This document shows positions 11,712 to 22,782 of a DNA stretch of 64,000 nucleotides, piece after piece. Origin of the DNA: Cricetomys ansorgei (taxonomy: Eukaryota; Chordata; Mammalia; Rodentia; Nesomyidae). Position 1 is the stretch's first letter; every line of letters begins with the position of its first letter. Made by a program: the position numbers and the translations under genes. The stretch is from NCBI GenBank assembly GCA_026225945.1, contig JAMJFZ010003624.1, positions 8,698,501 to 8,762,500 on the forward strand. Reading direction: 5' to 3'. The notes below the pieces were generated by a model, which was not told where the DNA came from, did not search any database, and worked only from the letters and a program-made list of their open reading frames with translations.

Positions 11712-12837
11712 GTTGGTAATTCTCAGGATATTTTTCCTATGAGAGGCTACTCCAGAAACTGAGGAACCCAAAGTAAATTCAGATGGGTTTTTTTTTTTTT
11801 ACTAAGTTTTCCTTTTCGTTTGTTAAACAATTTTTTATGGTGAGGGATATTTGGATGCTGTGCCCTGTTGGGTCAGCGTGGAGTCTTATTAGGAAAGGAA
11901 GATTTATGGGTTGTTTTGTGTCAGGATGGACTGATAGTCTTTTGCAGTATAGGCTTTCTCTATTACTGGGTGCTCTTGGGAGATAGCTGCCTAGAATCTG
12001 GTGTCCTTCCAGACTTGGCTGGGCTGTTTTGTTCTTGTCAGATGCCCTACGAAAGCTGCTGGGTTTCCAAACAATCAAAGCTCAGATTGACTTCATCAGT
12101 GGCCTTGACTTTTAGAGTTGGGTCTGACAGGAGCGCTTGCCTCACCAGGCATACCAGGCGTCAGGCATCCGGGTGGAACCCAGTCACCCGCCCTAGCCGA
12201 CAACTCTTACCTCTGACCTTGCGTGAGCCTTCTGCCACGAGTCCTGTTGACGGCGCCTGCTGTGGTGAGGGCTGCAGGCACTCTCTGGCTACGGGATGAC
12301 TGAGTGTCTTCAGCGTGGGCCAAGAGAACCAATGCCCCAGCCTCCATTGTTGGATTCTCTGGGCCCCACCAGGCTGCATCCTTTCTAATCTTCCTTACTG
12401 GTCTACTGCCACTCTGCCTCCGTGGTGTGTGTCTGGGTGGAGTGCAGTTCATCAGGACACAGACCCTGAAGTCCCTACCTTTGGAGTGACTCTGAAGGTG
12501 CACACAAGCTGGCCTCGCTCACCCTCTTCGTCCCAGCTGCCTCCAACCATCTCCCTGAGAGAGCCTTCCCGTCTTGAGACCTGGTACAAGCCGTCCATGC
12601 TGACGTGCCTTCTACCAAGTCACTGCCTGCCATCCTTGCTGCTAGAGAAGCCTTCCTTCGGTGCTCAGAGGAAGTAGTAGCTCTCTGTGGCGTCAGCTCT
12701 TAAAGCCCATGTGGGGCCCACAGTAGACCAAAGTCCCTAAAAACAAGTTGCTCCTGATCCAGCCTACACTCAGGGCCTGCAACGGGTCACACCAGGTACG
12801 CACGTGATAGGACTTTGGTGGATGAGAGGACAGATGT

Positions 12838-12900
12838 GTGGCATGGTGCCGAGCGCTTTCCGCGAGCTGTCTCGTTCAGTCCTGAATCAGTGCTCAGATT
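12838..12900 (-). mobile_element. MIR fragment
   Basis: 'gtgccgagcgctttccgcg' then 'gtctcgttcagtcctgaatc' matches the antisense MIR core (gtgctaagcgctttacatg...tcatttaatcctcac) and has unusually many CpGs. Confidence 0.35.
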
Positions 12901-13334
12901 GCTGAGGGAATCTTCTAAAGCCGCAGCGTCAACCAGGGCGGGGCTCATGCCCAAGGCCAGGCTATTTCTGCTGTCTCGCTACGGTTTGAGTTATTGATAA
13001 AAAGCGTCATGGCAAAAGGAGAAAGGGACCAGGTGCCTCTGAATTAAGGAGATGATAAAACCCGTGGTCTGTGAGTTGAATCCTTAGCTCCATGAAAACA
13101 AACAAACAAACAAAAGAAACCTGTGTTTTTATAAATGCCAATTTCTATAGAGCTAGATCAACAACTTTCCTCCCGGACCCCAAAGTGACATCCACATTTC
13201 CAATCCTTGAGGTGGCCTGGTCACCCGGAGCCATACAGGTATATTCGTGATCGCCAGCTTTTAGTTTTATGCTTCAGCTACTTCTCTGTCCACCATTTTA
13301 CGTCAACTTGTTTCAGGGCCCATTTGTTCATTTG

Positions 13335-13560
13335 AGATCTTTCTTAAGCACCTATCATGTTCCAGGCAGTATGGAGGATATCCAGCGATCTCTTGTTAAT
13401 AGTGCCCACCACTGGGGAGCTCAGCAGCTCCCACATTTTTACAGGCCTGTTGTTGTTAGTTACAGATCTTGGCACTTACTTAAACATGAGTCGGATACTT
13501 GCTCTGTACCCGGTGCGGTGTGAGAGTGGCGTTGAACAAGATTTATTCAGGGCGTCGTGA
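13335..13560 (+). mobile_element. Possible L2/MIR-related remnant
   Basis: 'cttaagcacctatcatgttc' then 'caggcagtatggaggatatc' recalls the 'gagcacctactatgtgccagg' end found in L2/MIR elements. A second weaker echo lies near 13490-13545. Confidence 0.3.
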
Positions 13561-14316
13561 ACGTTACCATCAGCCTGGCAGGGATGGGAGATGGACTCAT
13601 GTGAAGTCAGGAAGCATCTACAGCACCAAAGTGCCACAGGCTTTCAAGCTTCTGCACAGCTCTGGTCCATTCTTAGGTTAAGAACTCTACAAACGTGGCT
13701 CAAGGGACATGGTGTGAAGGCAGGCAGCCTGGCCTGACTTCCTCTCTGTCCTTCTCACCCCATCCTCAACCCAGTCCGAGCACACACAGTTCACTATCAG
13801 TAAGGTGTTTGCACTTAGTAGGCAGTCTATCACTGTCCGCCCTCACGGAGTGGTGGCTTTATCTTATAGTTGAGTTTAATAGGGAAATATTGACCATTGA
13901 GCAAAAATCAATCCACCCAGTTTGAATTTGTCCTGGTTGTTAAGGCAACAGGACTCTAAAATAGAAATAGTGGTCTCCAGATCAGAAAGTACAAAGAAAA
14001 TATTAGGACATTCATTCTTTTATTCATGACTTCGCATGTCTCCTTTTTTCCTTTCCTTTATACAGACATATGAAAATATTTTATAACTAAGAAGCAGTTC
14101 TAGCACGATTGTGGCGCAACATTAATATTTAAGTCAGCTGCTTTCTTGCGTGGTATTTACATTAGCACCTCCGAAACGGAATGCCTATGTATAAGTCTGA
14201 CCCGAAATCATCTAAGATACAAGACTTTGACAAACGAAATCAAAGAGGGGCTAACTCAGTGGACAGGATTCCATGTTCACAAATGAAATGATTCCCTGTT
14301 GTTAAGATGTCAGCTC

Positions 14317-14567
14317 TAGCCGGGCGGTGGTGGCCCATGTCTTTAATCCCAGAACTCGGGAGGCAGGTGGATCCCTGGGAGTTTGAGGTCAGTCTGGTCT
14401 ATAGAGTGAGTTTCAGGACAGCCAGAGTTACAACCATCTATAATTCCAGCGTCTGATATAATCTTCTAACCCCTACAGGTACCAGGGACATACATGGTGT
14501 ACATATATACATGCAGACAAACACTCATACAGATAGATAGATAGATAGATAGATAGATATTTTTTAA
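14317..14567 (+). mobile_element. Chimeric B1-B2 SINE with (GATA)n tail
   Basis: 14317-14434 is a B1 body ('tagccgggcggtggtggcc' to 'cagccagagttacaac'). From about 14431 it becomes the 3' half of a B2 ('caaccatctataattccag' through 'atacatgcagacaaacactc') and ends in (GATA)n at 14531-14559. The switch falls at a shared 'acaac'. Flanks aagatgtcagctc (14304-14316) and aagacgtgagttc (14568-14580) match at 10 of 13 bases, as expected of a decayed target duplication around one insertion. Confidence 0.7.
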
Positions 14568-14639
14568 AAGACGTGAGTTCTTCCCAGCCTGAGCTATATA
14601 CCTCGCATGTGACACCTATTACATGATTTGTAGACTTTG

Positions 14640-16165
14640 ACAAAGTGCTTAAAAGTTTAAATACAGAGGCAAAGACCTGGAAATGAAGGAGTACAGACTT
14701 TGAGGACTGGCACTATTTGACTTTAAGACTGACTGTCAAGTTACAGTACGTATGACCCTGTAGCGATGGAAGGAAAAAACGAGCCTCTCAGTGGCAACGG
14801 AGCCCAGAGAGAGCCACCCGGATGCGGCGAACTGGTCTTTTAACAGAGGCGTGAAGGATCCAGTGGAGGAAAGGGATGTTGTCTTCAACAGTAGTTCTGG
14901 AACAACAGAGCATCCTCATTGGGGAAAAATGAACCCTGGGTGGATACTGTTCCCTTCACAAAAATTAACGCAAAATGGACAAGCTAAGGATAAAATGCAA
15001 AGCCAGAAACTCCTGGAAGGTAACACGGAAGAAAGTGTAGTCTGGCCATGAGCTCCCACACAACGTCTTCCCGTCTTGTGGCCCACGCAGACAGCGAGGT
15101 GATGAGTCACGCACTGAGGGGAAACATTTGCAAAAATATGTAGTAGAGGACAATTCTATAAAAGGTACAAAAACTCTTTAAAATTTACCACAAAACACCC
15201 AGCTTACAAAATAGGCTAAAAATTTGAGCAGACAGAAAGTCAGAGAAATTGCAAAGTAATTGCAAGTAAGTGCATAAAAAGGTTTCCTGAACCCTTTAGC
15301 ACCAGGGAAATGTAAAGTGACACCACAGGGAGAGACCACATAGCATGATCTCTTGGAAAGCCAGACTCTGGGACCCGGGCACCACTGAATTCTGGGTAAG
15401 GTATGGAGCGATAGGAATATCGCTCACTCTGTTGGGAATATCAGACAGTATGACCATGTTAGAAGGCAGTCTGACAGTTTCTTGCAACATTTGGTGTGGT
15501 TTTACTCTATAATACAGCAACCACGCTCCTTGGTATTAACACCACCTAAAAAAACCCGCACACATTTGTTTAAAGCATTGTCCACTGTTGCCAAAAGCTA
15601 ACGGCGACCAAAATGTCTTTCAATAAATGAATGGACAAACACATGGAAGTAGACCCAAGTGAAGGAATATTATCTAGCACTGAAAAGAAATGTGCCATTA
15701 AGCCTCGCAAAGATGCGGGAAATGAAGCGAATATATGCAACTCAGCGAACGAAGGCAGCTTGAAAAGACAGCGTGTTATTCTAGCTACACAGTGTTGCGG
15801 GAAAGACAACATATAGTGATGGTGGTTTGCCCAGGGCTGGGGTTTCGAGGCTTGAGTAGGAGGGGCGTGAAGATGTGCGAGATTCTGAAATCCCTCTCTG
15901 TGGTACCTAATGGTACAACCTTGGCAGTGTAGAGTTGTGCAAGCCCGAAGAATTCAGAACTCCTGGGGTGAGTTCCTGATGTGGGGTAGGGGTTGTGAGC
16001 TGCAATGATGAACATAGCTTCATGGGCTGTAGACAGATGGGGTTTGCTGAGCGGGGAGGAAGTTACACATTGTGGGGAGGGGGATGTGGGAAATCTGTTC
16101 CTTCTGCTCAACTCTGCTACTAAAGTATGCCACGAAGGAAAGCAATTTGTAAAAATAGACAGCAC
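14640..16165 (+). mobile_element. Decayed L1M (L1MA-type) 3' end with 3' UTR
   Basis: About 1.5 kb of the C-terminal part of ORF2 and the whole 3' UTR of an old mammalian L1. Recognisable landmarks in consensus order are 'tagttctggaacaac', 'cacaaaaattaacgcaaaat', 'tataatacagcaaccacgct', 'aatgaatggacaaacac', 'ggaatattatctagcac', then the 3' UTR blocks near 15940-16125 ending 'gggaaatctgttccttctgc'. There is an internal loss between roughly 15040 and 15290. The reading frame is broken throughout and the element is inactive. Confidence 0.75.
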
Positions 16166-16211
16166 TAGAAGAATACAGAGCAGACGCAACCCATAACGCG
16201 GTTCTTTCAAC

Positions 16212-16262
16212 GTGTCAAGCCCTGCACTAAGTGTCTTACAGATACCAATCATCACAAGTAAA
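16212..16262 (-). mobile_element. MIR fragment
   Basis: 'tgtcaagccctgcactaagt' then 'gtcttacagatacc' fits the antisense MIR end (ggcactgtgctaagcgctttaca). Confidence 0.35.
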
Positions 16263-16289
16263 TACTGACACTTGTGGATATGGAAATGG

Positions 16290-16291
<2 letters not shown>

Positions 16292-16331
<40 letters not shown>
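16292..16331. repeat. (GT)20 microsatellite
   Basis: Forty uninterrupted bases of GT. It is also the source of repetitive His/Thr open frames on the - strand. Confidence 0.98.
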
Positions 16332-16333
<2 letters not shown>

Positions 16334-16334
16334 C

Positions 16335-16905
16335 AGCTTGCGGATGCAGCTGATAGCAGTAGGCTGCCGCACTGGGAGACCAGGGCCAGTGCTTCATTAC
16401 GAGCGTCTCTTCTAAGGTTTGTGAATGAATCCACATCTGTTTAGAATGTTTTTTGCCAGTATTGATCAAGAAAGTTCAGAGACTGTTGCTGAGAAGGCCA
16501 GGTGTCGAGTCAGGCTGGCACTTGGCCCTTGTTGGTTCCTGCACCTTCACCCGGTAGGATGGGGTCCGCTGCAGATGGGCGTGGGGAGAGTGCGGGTACT
16601 TCTCTTTGAAGAGGGAGGTTTTTAGCTACAGCAAGATTACCATCAGGAGACAAAGAGGGAGTAAAATGAAAGAGTTCAGGTTACATGTGTAAAAGAACAT
16701 CGAATACATCCAGAGTTGCATATGTGTGGACAGGGAATAAAGGAAGAAGGGTATGGCACACCAGGGCGGGACACCTTACCACAGACTTACAGAAGGATGG
16801 ATACAGACACTGGAGAAAGGGAAGCCTCTCTGATATGCTGCCACAGGGCGTGTTTTGAAGATCATCTCTAGCATGTTTCCAAGAGAATGGACTGTTGTTT
16901 GTTTG
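16335..16905. other. Unique intronic sequence
   Basis: No repeat or exon recognised. Confidence 0.4.
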
Positions 16906-16907
16906 GT

Positions 16908-17054
16908 TCATTGGTTTTGGTTTTTTGAGACAGGGTTTCTCTGTCATAATTCTGACTGTCCTGGAACTCACTCTGAAGACCATCAAACTCACAGAGATCC
17001 ACCTGCCTCTGCCTCCCAGTGCTGGGATTAAAGGCGTGCGCCACCACTGCCAGC
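16908..17054 (-). mobile_element. B1 SINE with target-site duplication
   Basis: Antisense B1: 'gagacagggtttctctgtca', 'ctgtcctggaactcactct', 'gtgctgggattaaaggcgtg'. agagaatgga occurs at 16882-16891 and again at 17057-17066 directly outside the element. Confidence 0.9.
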
Positions 17055-18158
17055 GAGAGAATGGATTCTTTTCAATTCTTATTTTCATCCTCTGTTCGAG
17101 TTAGAACCTATTTGAAGATAGAACTTAGAGTAGAACTCGACCAAAGGTAGAATTACCCATTAAAGGAGAGACTCGTGAGACTCGCGCCAAGACCACCTCT
17201 GGGTCACGCAAACACAGCATGAGAATAAGACAAGTGAACTGGGAAGCATTGGAAGAACCGAGAAACCCTTTGGAACCTTCAAGCCTCTCGCCTTTTTGAT
17301 CTTTCTCTGTGCTGAGCTCATGCATGCTGAACTTCCAATTCCGTGAGATTGGGACCTTTCCATTGTGCTCCTTGCTGGTGGCTGTTGGGAGGTAACTCAT
17401 TCTTCTTAGTGTCAGTCTCTCAAGAAGCCCATCTTCTAGGTGTGATGTCATCTATTGAATTAGGCAGGAAAGGCTGGTTAGAACTACCGTGAGATTACAT
17501 ACAGTGCTTTGAGATATTTCCTCGCTGTAGCCGAGGATGTGGATGGCTACTGAAATTTGGACCCATAGATTTCATAAGTTAAGGGATAACTTCCTGGAAA
17601 TCGTAGTGTTTGGCCTTTAGCAATGATTAAATTTTACGTTTGACTTGGCTAGATTTAATTCTTCTTCATTGACAGAAGGTTTGCTGGGATCGTGAACCAT
17701 TAACAGCTACCGTCTTTGGAGTACTGCGCCGTGCCAGGCATCGGGTACAGCATTTCACGCATCTTGCTCCCGTTGCTCCTTACAGCACTCCTCTGAGGGA
17801 TAGGATCCCCACCCCAAAATACGTTAGGAAGCACTGAGATGCCAAGACCAGCTTGCTCAGGGGCAGAACTGGAAGAGAACCCTGAACCAGGCCCTTGGGA
17901 AGGGCTAAGATCCAGCACCATTAGACACTTAACAATGGTTGTGTGTAGACCTTAATTTCTCAGAATTCCTTCTGACGTTCATTTGGGCACTGAGTAACTA
18001 ACTTCTTATCTTTCAGGTGAGTCACGAAGGCTCACGTCTGATACGATGAGAGGGTTAGTTGAAATTGCTGGGCCAGCTGGCCATCTAAAAAACTAAGCCT
18101 CCAAGAGCTCCCCATTGTACCATTCCAAGTACCTTAGGGAAAAGCAAAAGTTTTACAT
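17055..18158. other. Unique intronic sequence with one MIR
   Basis: Apart from the MIR at 17725-17890, nothing could be assigned. Confidence 0.4.
17725..17890 (-). mobile_element. MIR
   Basis: 'cgtgccaggcatcgggtaca', 'gctccttacagcactcctct' and 'gctcaggggcagaactgg' follow the antisense MIR order. Confidence 0.45.
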
Positions 18159-18167
18159 TTCTTCCAG

Positions 18168-18316
18168 TAAGCCAGGTGGCGGTGGCACATGCCCTTAATC
18201 CCAGCACTCTGGAGGCAGAGGCAGGCAGTCCTCTGAGTGTGAGGCCAGCCTGGTCTACATAGCAAATTCCAGGACAACCGGAGTCACAACAGAGCTTCAA
18301 AAACCAAAAAATAAAA
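18168..18316 (+). mobile_element. B1 SINE with target-site duplication
   Basis: 'taagccaggtggcggtggc', 'cttaatcccagcactctgg' and 'gaggccagcctggtctacat', then an A-rich tail. ttcttccag is repeated at 18159-18167 and 18317-18325. Confidence 0.88.
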
Positions 18317-19065
18317 TTCTTCCAGCTTTCTCCTCAGCCCCGTTTGGTGTTTTTGTTGTTGTTTGTTTTGTGTTTTGTTTTTGCTAGCTCTGTGGGTGAG
18401 TCTGTCCTTATCCATTTTCTCTCTTTTTCCAGCTGTCAGGAGGCAGGCATGTGGTCCGCCCACTTCCAGCCTGTCATGCAGGTAGCCTTCGGATGATCCC
18501 TCTACAGTTTAGCCCCAGTTGGATCAATCTCCAGTCCAGATACTTTGTGTGTGTCCCTGTCACGTCTCTTTTTACCCGCCAGCTTCTCCACCATGAAGAC
18601 AGCAATCGTTGGCGGGCGTCAGAAATTGTCTTCTGCGCAGCGTATGGCACTAACTTTGTTGACATTTGTTCTAATGGTCTTTGGCTGATTGTTGAACTGT
18701 GCTTTCCTCTACCTCCCACCCAATGGGGCTGTAAGTTATCCCATGGTTGAGACCAAGCTTCCCTTCCACCTCTGTTTCTGAGTCTCTCATCATGCTTAGA
18801 ACACAGCAGGCCCTGAAGGAATGTGCGCAGTGAAATACGGATCTGTGGCTGTCTCCTTAGCCAGAGCTCTGCCACTGGAGAAATAGAAGAGGGACCTACT
18901 ATGTGGTGGTCCGAGTGAGCCACAGTTCCGTAACTGAGATAACAGAGCCGCTTCTGCCACGGGATTGCTGGGAATGTTTGCTGTTTGATCACTGGCACGT
19001 TTCCTGGGGGTTTCCCCTCCTTTGGCAGTTCTGGGTCTTGAGCTAGGAATTTCCATTGATATTCT
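18317..19065. other. Unique intronic sequence
   Basis: Open frames of 174 (-) and 99 (+) codons overlap here without similarity to known proteins. No splice-bounded IQGAP segment. Confidence 0.4.
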
Positions 19066-19107
19066 TTTTTTTTTTTTTTTTAAGTGTGTGCCACCACCAC
19101 CCAGCAA
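19066..19107 (-). mobile_element. Poly-T plus B1 end fragment
   Basis: A T run followed by 'gtgtgccaccaccacccagc', the 5' end of a B1 in antisense. The rest of the B1 is missing. Confidence 0.5.
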
Positions 19108-19281
19108 ATAATCCATTTAATTTTACTTTATGTGCATTGGTGTGAAGGTCTCGGACCCCCACCCCTCGGAACTGGAGTTACAGACAGCTGTGAGCTGCCA
19201 TGAGGGTGCTGGGAATTGAACCCCGGGATCCTCTGGAATAGCAGCCAGTGCTCTTAACCACTGAGCCGTCTCTCCAGCCCC
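19108..19281 (-). mobile_element. B2/B3 SINE
   Basis: Antisense B2 family: 'gtgagctgccatgagggtgc', 'tgggaattgaaccccgggat', 'cttaaccactgagccgtctc' and 'tccagcccc'. Confidence 0.85.
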
Positions 19282-20290
19282 TGGTATTTATTTTTAACTA
19301 GCATATTTTGAGTTGCTCAAACATCTATCCGCATGTTCTTCCAGAATAAATTCTTAGTCCATGACGACCCCATGCCTGTTCCTGTCTATCCTTTGAGATT
19401 CAAGGTGATATTTAAATGATGGGGTTGGAGTGATTGCAGGTTTGTACATTCTTGGACAATTGAGGGATCTTACGACCGATTCTTCTGAGGTTCGTTGTGG
19501 ATGTTTCTTTGTTCAGCTGCTTGTGGCTTAATTCTTTCCACCGAGTAAGGGTGCCAGTGAGGTAGAAAAGCTTCACAGCACAGATCTTACCTCTGACATA
19601 ACAGAAAGACAGTCGACTTTGAAGAATACGGCTTCCCTCTCCTCGCCTCTTCTTCACGAAATATGCATCTATAGGAACAAGTTTGTCTCATAGATGCTTC
19701 CAGAATTGCCTAAGCAAAGCACATTTCACCAGGCTGGATTTCGGCCGGAGAGACGTCCAGATGTGAACAGCAGGGCTCCAAATGCTAAGCGTGCTGTGCC
19801 TCCAGAAGAAGAAAGTCGCTTTTGTTCTGTTTTGTTTCCTTAACAATGAAGGCCAGAGTAGATACCAGCGGGAAAATCTGAGCAGATGTAGATTTCCAGC
19901 CTTCAAAGTCCTCACTGAGACTCGGGGCTAATCTTTGTAAAAGGTGCTGGAGTATGACGATGTGCATACAGAAGTCTTGAGATTTTAATCGACTGTGCAG
20001 TGAGTCTGAATCCACAATGCAGTGTGGCTGGAATTCAGTCGTTTTAATATGTTCTGTTGTTGCGAAAAATAAATAAATAAAGCATCTTATGAGGGTTTTC
20101 AAGCTGATGAAAACCCCAAGTGTGAGACACTGTAAGTCAAACCCATGGCATTGGTCTTCCGGCAGGGTAATGGATAGAATTATTTCAGTTTAGTGTTGGG
20201 GTGTATCTGAGTGAAAAGTTATTCATTTTCCAGGGGATTACAAACATACTCAACAAAGGTTTATGATGAGCTCCATAGAAAACGGCTTGT
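19282..20290. other. Unique intronic sequence
   Basis: No repeat or exon recognised apart from short T-rich runs. Confidence 0.4.
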
Positions 20291-20369
20291 TAGGGGAGGG
20301 GGGTACGGGGGTGGGGGGAAGGGGAGGGGGAAGGGGAGGGGGAAGGGGAGGGGGAAGGGGAGGGGACAG
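20291..20369 (+). repeat. G-rich minisatellite, 12-bp unit
   Basis: Four consecutive units of aaggggaggggg (20319-20366, the last one altered), preceded by further G runs. The + strand is purine-only over this stretch and has many runs of four or more G, so quadruplex or triplex structures are possible. Confidence 0.92.
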
Positions 20370-20464
20370 GAAGAGGAAGAAGAGCTGGGAAGTTGAGCAA
20401 AGCATTCCTGGTGCTTTAAGAGAGACACAGAGGAGGTGAGACATGCAGCGAACTCTTCGAGTGT

Positions 20465-20468
<4 letters not shown>

Positions 20469-20533
<65 letters not shown>
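20469..20533. repeat. (AT)n microsatellite plus poly-T
   Basis: About 24 AT units at 20469-20516 running into about 18 T. It creates Tyr/Ile repeat frames on both strands that are not genes. Confidence 0.95.
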
Positions 20534-20689
20534 CTCCTGCAAGTGCTAGTGCTTTACAGAGGAGAGAGCACACTGTGGAGCTGCTTGGATCTGGGTGCTT
20601 TATAAAGAGTGTTGCCGTCTTAAATGCTTTTCCTGGTATGGAAAAACACGATATCTTAAAAATTGATAAAGACATTCCTGTTTGATGAG

Positions 20690-20762
20690 GGACAAGGAAA
20701 AGGAAGGAGAGGACAGGATGGAAGGAGAGGGGAGAGGAGGGGAGAGGGGAGGGGAGGGGAGA
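20690..20762 (+). repeat. Purine-rich AGGGG repeat
   Basis: Imperfect (GGGGA)n/(GGAGA)n, the second G-rich tract within 400 bp of the first and on the same strand. Confidence 0.85.
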
Positions 20763-21901
20763 CATTCTGTGGCCCCCTTCTCTGTCGATGCGAGCTCCAA
20801 GGCAGCCACACGTTAAGGGAACAGTTGGTAATGAAGGTAGAGAGAATCCAAAGCCAAGAGGCAAGTAATGGTGGTCTGCAACGACTCTGGCAACTTGCCT
20901 AATCCACCAGGGAAGATGAAGGATGTGTTTCCTTGGAGACCGGTTGATGCTTCAAGGGTATTTTTGACTTTGTGTGTATGCCATAAGGTGCACAGACATA
21001 GTACACGTGCACCCGTGTGATGTGATTCCAGGGCATTGGGTGTAAACGCATGTTATATACGCCAGTATCTTAACTGCGGCAAGTCCCATAGTCCACGGAC
21101 ACGGTGGACCTGCCGGTGACCTCAGTTGTCTGAAAACTTGAGCGTTTTTTATTTCCTAACAAAAATGTTTGTAGAGCTGATAGGAGGGTTTCCTTCTTCC
21201 TTCTCGTTTCTCACTGCGGCAGGGTTACTAAGAAAGTCAAACATTTCTCGCCCGGGACCTTAGTGACCCTGTGGACCACGTCCACCCGTCGTCAGGCCAG
21301 CTCCCCATAAGACACAACTCACATCACAGTGTCCTGTTTCCTCCTCCTCATTTTCTGCTATGGAGTCTGCGTTTGGCAAAAGGCAGGAAAATCTAATTTG
21401 TAACGGCTAGAACTAGCTGTCCACTTAAACAATAGAGAACTGAGTCACAAATTCTGTCTTCATAAAACTCCTCCATCCTTTGGAAAAATGACTCACTTTT
21501 AGGCAACGTCTGCTATCGCCGCTTGCCAGGAAGTGATCTAACTCGGAGAAGCTTGATAGTTTGTAGAAGTTTTTCAGCCCCTGTAGAGAAGGCATTCTGA
21601 GCTGGCAGCCACCATGTGCTGGTGTGTGCCAGGCTTATCAGCCCCTCGGCACACGGCACTATAGTGTTCTGGAATGTTCTGGTTCTGTGTTTCTCCAGTG
21701 TTAGCTGCTGCAAAACTCACCTGGAGAGCTGATAGAACACAGGCTGCTGTGGACTGTTCTCAGAACTTCTGATCCCTGTGTCCGGGATGGGTCTGAAACT
21801 TTATATTCCTAGCAGTTCAAAGAGGTGGCTAGTTGGGGGCTACCGGAAGACCCCGTCTTATAATTTATCTGTAGACGTCACTGGTAAGAATTGATAATCT
21901 T
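20763..21901. other. Unique intronic sequence
   Basis: No assigned repeat or exon. 20985-21110 has scattered CpGs. Confidence 0.4.
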
Positions 21902-22024
21902 GCTGTGTGGTGGTAGCACACACCTTTCATCCCAGCACTGTGAGTTCCAGGACAGTTGGGATTATAGCAGAGAAACCCTGTCTTAAAAACAAAGACAAAC
22001 AAACAACCACCACCACAACAACAA
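21902..22024 (+). mobile_element. B1 SINE with internal deletion
   Basis: 'gctgtgtggtggtagcacac', 'tttcatcccagcactg', then a jump straight to 'tgagttccaggacag' and the A-rich/(CAA)n tail, so the middle of the B1 is missing. aagaattgataatctt (21886-21901) and a 13/16 match at 22025-22040 flank it as a target duplication. Confidence 0.8.
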
Positions 22025-22599
22025 AAGAATTAGTAGTCTTAAAAATATGCAGACTTCCTACATGTTTACCTTACATGTTTACAATGACTCCACCCTTTTG
22101 CAGGTAATAAGATAGTGTGGATCTGTTCTCAGGTTCCCAAAAGGAAGCAGGAGCCCCTCCTCTAGGGAGCCCCACCCATCATGCAAACAGAGGGAGAAAA
22201 GGAGGCCTTCACACTGCCTTCTTCAGCCTTCTCTCATGTAACCAGGATGGAACAGGTCCTTGGAAACTCAATAGCTTATTATTCTTATCAAATCAAGTCT
22301 TTTTTTTTATTTTTTATAACTGAAGAAGCTCTAAAATACTTGAGTTTCTTGAATGTATATGTGCTGAGTTTTGGGGAGTTACAGCAATCTTAGCCTGGCC
22401 ACAGAATGCAGGCAGCACTCAGGAGGGACCTACATACAGTATACAGACTGTGTATGGCTCATTCTAGCCCGCTTCCTACCAGGAGGTAAAGGTGCCTCTT
22501 GCCTGGTCTGGCAGCCTGAGACTAACATCTTTGACCACAAGGTTAAGAGAAATGGCTTCTCCAACTTGTCCTCTGACCTCTACCTGCGTGTCATGACAC

Positions 22600-22782
22600 A
22601 TATGAGGAGGGGAGACATCTGTGTATGTGGAGGATGCCTGTGGAGGCCAGAAGAGGACTCTGAATCCCTGTAGCTAGAGTCACACACTTGGGGGCTGCCC
22701 AAAATGGTACTTGGAACCAAACTCGGTTCCTCTAGAAGAGCAACAAATGTTCCTAACGGCTAAGCCATCCCTCTAGCCCTTT
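22600..22782 (-). mobile_element. B3-type SINE
   Basis: Antisense: 'tggaggccagaagaggact', 'ggaaccaaactcggttcct', 'cggctaagccatccctctag' and 'ccc'. Diverged B2 superfamily. Confidence 0.7.

Larger units (their letters stand above)
11712..14316. other. Unique intronic sequence with faint MIR/L2 pieces
   Basis: Overlapping open frames on both strands at 11780-12680 (up to 143 codons) resemble no known protein. Their mutual overlap marks them as chance. MIR/L2-like pieces lie at 12838-12900 and 13335-13560. 14060-14290 is repeat-free and AT-rich. Confidence 0.4.

Noticed and set aside
12100..12300. CpG island or promoter
   Set aside because: CpG density is locally raised, but too short and weak for an island, and there is no first-exon-like sequence nearby.
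14500..14560. CRISPR-like or satellite array suggested by regular spacing
   Set aside because: It is a plain (GATA)n tail of a SINE. No repeat-spacer structure exists anywhere in the window.
15785..16372. 195-codon - strand open frame
   Set aside because: Antisense to a decayed L1 3' UTR and running through the GT microsatellite (Thr/His repeat).
18474..18998. 174-codon - strand open frame
   Set aside because: Overlaps shorter frames on both strands and shows no recognisable domain.
20250..20864. 204-codon - strand open frame, the longest in the window
   Set aside because: Its Pro/Leu, Tyr/Ile and Lys runs come from the G-rich, AT and poly-T simple repeats.
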